Assembly: GCA_013042375.1 (NCBI GenBank)
Contig: JABDQH010000017.1
Location: forward strand, 1 to 54,468
Source: Woeseiaceae bacterium
Lineage (GTDB): Bacteria > Pseudomonadota > Gammaproteobacteria > Steroidobacterales > Woeseiaceae
DNA: 54,468 nt
Direction of reading: 5' to 3'
The notes beneath the pieces were generated by a model. It did not search any database, was not told the DNA's origin, and saw only the letters and a list, made by a program, of their open reading frames with translations. The position numbers were made by a program, and so were the translations under genes. Of the stretch, positions 53,618 through 54,468 are shown piece by piece; positions within the stretch are counted from its first letter, which is position 1, and each line of letters starts with the position of its first letter.

Positions 53618-54250
53618 GTGATCAGGCTGTACAGCTACTGGCGATCGTCGGCGGCGTATCGCGTCCGCATCGCGCTGAATCTCAAGGGGCTCGAGCACGA
53701 GATCGTGCCCGTGTCGCTGGCGCCCGGTGTCTCGGAACAGCGCGGCGACGCCTACCGGGCCGTCAACCCGCAGATGCTCGTGCCGTTCCTCGAGGACCGC
53801 GAAATCGCGATCGGGCAATCGATGGCGATTCTCGAGTACCTCGAGGAGACCTATCCCGACGCGCCGCTGCTGCCGCTCAAAGAACCGCTGCGCAGCCGGG
53901 TGCGTGCGTTCTGCAACCTGATCGCCTGCGACATCCACCCGCTCAACAACCTGCGGGTCATGGGCTTTATCAAGAGCGAATTCGACGGCGACCCGCTGGA
54001 CAAGTGGTATGCGCACTGGATCGGCGAAGGCTTCCGGGCCGCCGAGGTGCTGGCGAGCGACGGCCCGTACGTCTTCGGCGACGGCGTGACGCTCGCCGAC
54101 GCCCTGCTCGTCCCACAGGTATACAACGCGCGGCGCTTCGATGTTCCGCTGGATGAATTCCCTAAACTCGTTGCCGCGGTCGATCAGGCAAACAAGCTGC
54201 GAGCATTCCAGGACGCCGCGCCCGAAGCGCAGGCCGACGCCACTGCCTAG
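53618..54250 (+). CDS. maiA: Maleylacetoacetate isomerase (zeta-class GST)
   Basis: 210 residues starting with GTG at 53618, one base after the FAH stop. It opens VIRLYSYWRSSAAYRVRIALN, a zeta-class glutathione-binding segment; the second catalytic Ser of the usual SSxS(C) motif is kept as SSAAYRVR. The C-terminal helical domain is of normal length (ACDIHPLNNLRVM). It isomerises maleylacetoacetate to fumarylacetoacetate with glutathione. Reading upstream in frame would overlap FAH and gives no similarity. Confidence 0.94.
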   Translation: MIRLYSYWRSSAAYRVRIALNLKGLEHEIVPVSLAPGVSEQRGDAYRAVNPQMLVPFLEDREIAIGQSMAILEYLEETYPDAPLLPLKEPLRSRVRAFCNLIACDIHPLNNLRVMGFIKSEFDGDPLDKWYAHWIGEGFRAAEVLASDGPYVFGDGVTLADALLVPQVYNARRFDVPLDEFPKLVAAVDQANKLRAFQDAAPEAQADATA

Positions 54251-54263
54251 GACCCGTCGCCCT

Positions 54264-54468
54264 ATGAAATTTCTAGCTCCCGTTATCGCGCTCTCGTTCA
54301 TCGCGGCGGCCGGCTGCCAGCCTGCGCTGACAGTCAAGACGCCGCTGCCGAGCAACGCCGTCGCGGCGACGGCCCATCCGGTGGCCACCGAGGTCGCGCG
54401 CGACGTGCTCGGTCGCGGCGGCAACGCCGCCGCCGCTGCCGTAGCCGCGGGATTTGCGCTCGCGGTTG
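54264..54468 (+). CDS. Gamma-glutamyltransferase, N-terminal fragment cut by the window edge
   Basis: Only 68 codons are inside the window. A signal peptide with lipobox (FIAAAGC, Cys18) is followed by AVAATAHPVATEVARDVL and GRGGNAAAAAVAAGFALAV. This is the conserved start of gamma-glutamyltransferases, with the A-x-HP-x-A and GGNA-x(2)A signatures. It is predicted to be a periplasmic or membrane-anchored peptidase acting on glutathione or other gamma-glutamyl compounds. It begins 13 bases after maiA, so it may be part of the same transcript. The catalytic threonine lies beyond the window. Confidence 0.8.
   Translation, partial: MKFLAPVIALSFIAAAGCQPALTVKTPLPSNAVAATAHPVATEVARDVLGRGGNAAAAAVAAGFALAV

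Overview
The window is about 54 kb of GC-rich, gene-dense bacterial DNA. It encodes Gram-negative envelope proteins (TonB-dependent receptor, OmpA-type protein, lipoproteins with lipobox cysteines). A glucan-utilisation locus sits next to a glycogen operon, and a TonB receptor sits next to a flavin-dependent 'tryptophan halogenase'. This combination suggests a heterotrophic gammaproteobacterium of the Woeseiales/Wenzhouxiangella/Xanthomonadales/Alteromonadales kind. The taxonomic placement is an inference from gene content only. No rRNA, tRNA, CRISPR array, insertion sequence or phage gene was seen, and no gene-free stretch exceeds 300 bases.

Layout. (1) 64-6631: a DUF6228 protein, an EF-Tu-domain-2-like small protein, an Lrp/AsnC regulator divergent from a fused indolepyruvate:ferredoxin oxidoreductase, an MBL-fold hydrolase, a YegP-type protein and dodecin. 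(2) 6787-12937: an OmpA protein with calcium-binding repeats, a receiver-GGDEF-EAL signalling protein, a methyltransferase/glycosyltransferase pair and a DUF2189 membrane protein. (3) 12895-27189: a maltodextrin locus with glucokinase, a LacI regulator, a GH13 lipoprotein amylase, an MFS sugar transporter and a GH97 alpha-glucosidase. Divergent from these lie a SusA-like GH13 lipoprotein and a 1664-residue protein joining GH31, GH13 and an esterase-like alpha/beta hydrolase. (4) 27279-30702: an outer-membrane barrel and a fused MFS/spermidine-synthase-like protein. (5) 30737-39697: a minus-strand polysaccharide locus with a TonB receptor, an intrinsic terminator, a tryptophan-halogenase-like protein, GH43, an SGNH (sialate O-acetylesterase type) esterase and a CBM41/PUD-GH13 lipoprotein. 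(6) 39850-50982: a glycogen/maltodextrin operon, malQ-glgC-glgA-glgB-glgP-glgX. (7) 50979-54250: tyrosine catabolism (hpd, VOC protein, fumarylacetoacetase-like, maiA) running into a truncated gamma-glutamyltransferase.

How the parts fit. The TonB receptor would bring oligosaccharides across the outer membrane. Surface or periplasmic GH13, GH97, GH31, GH43 and esterase activities would trim them, the MFS carrier would import maltose or glucose, and Glk would phosphorylate glucose. MalQ and the Glg enzymes would store or remobilise the carbon as glycogen. A 14-bp LacI-type operator-like motif (TGAATWCGWTTGYA) occurs once between the GH97 and SusA-like operons and twice, as an inverted pair, between the TonB receptor and malQ. 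This suggests that the single LacI-family regulator here controls import, degradation and storage together.

The most notable observations are the GH31-GH13-esterase fusion, the shared operator motif, the lack of a conventional start codon for the conserved N-terminus of GlgA, and the terminator wedged between the TonB receptor and the halogenase operon.
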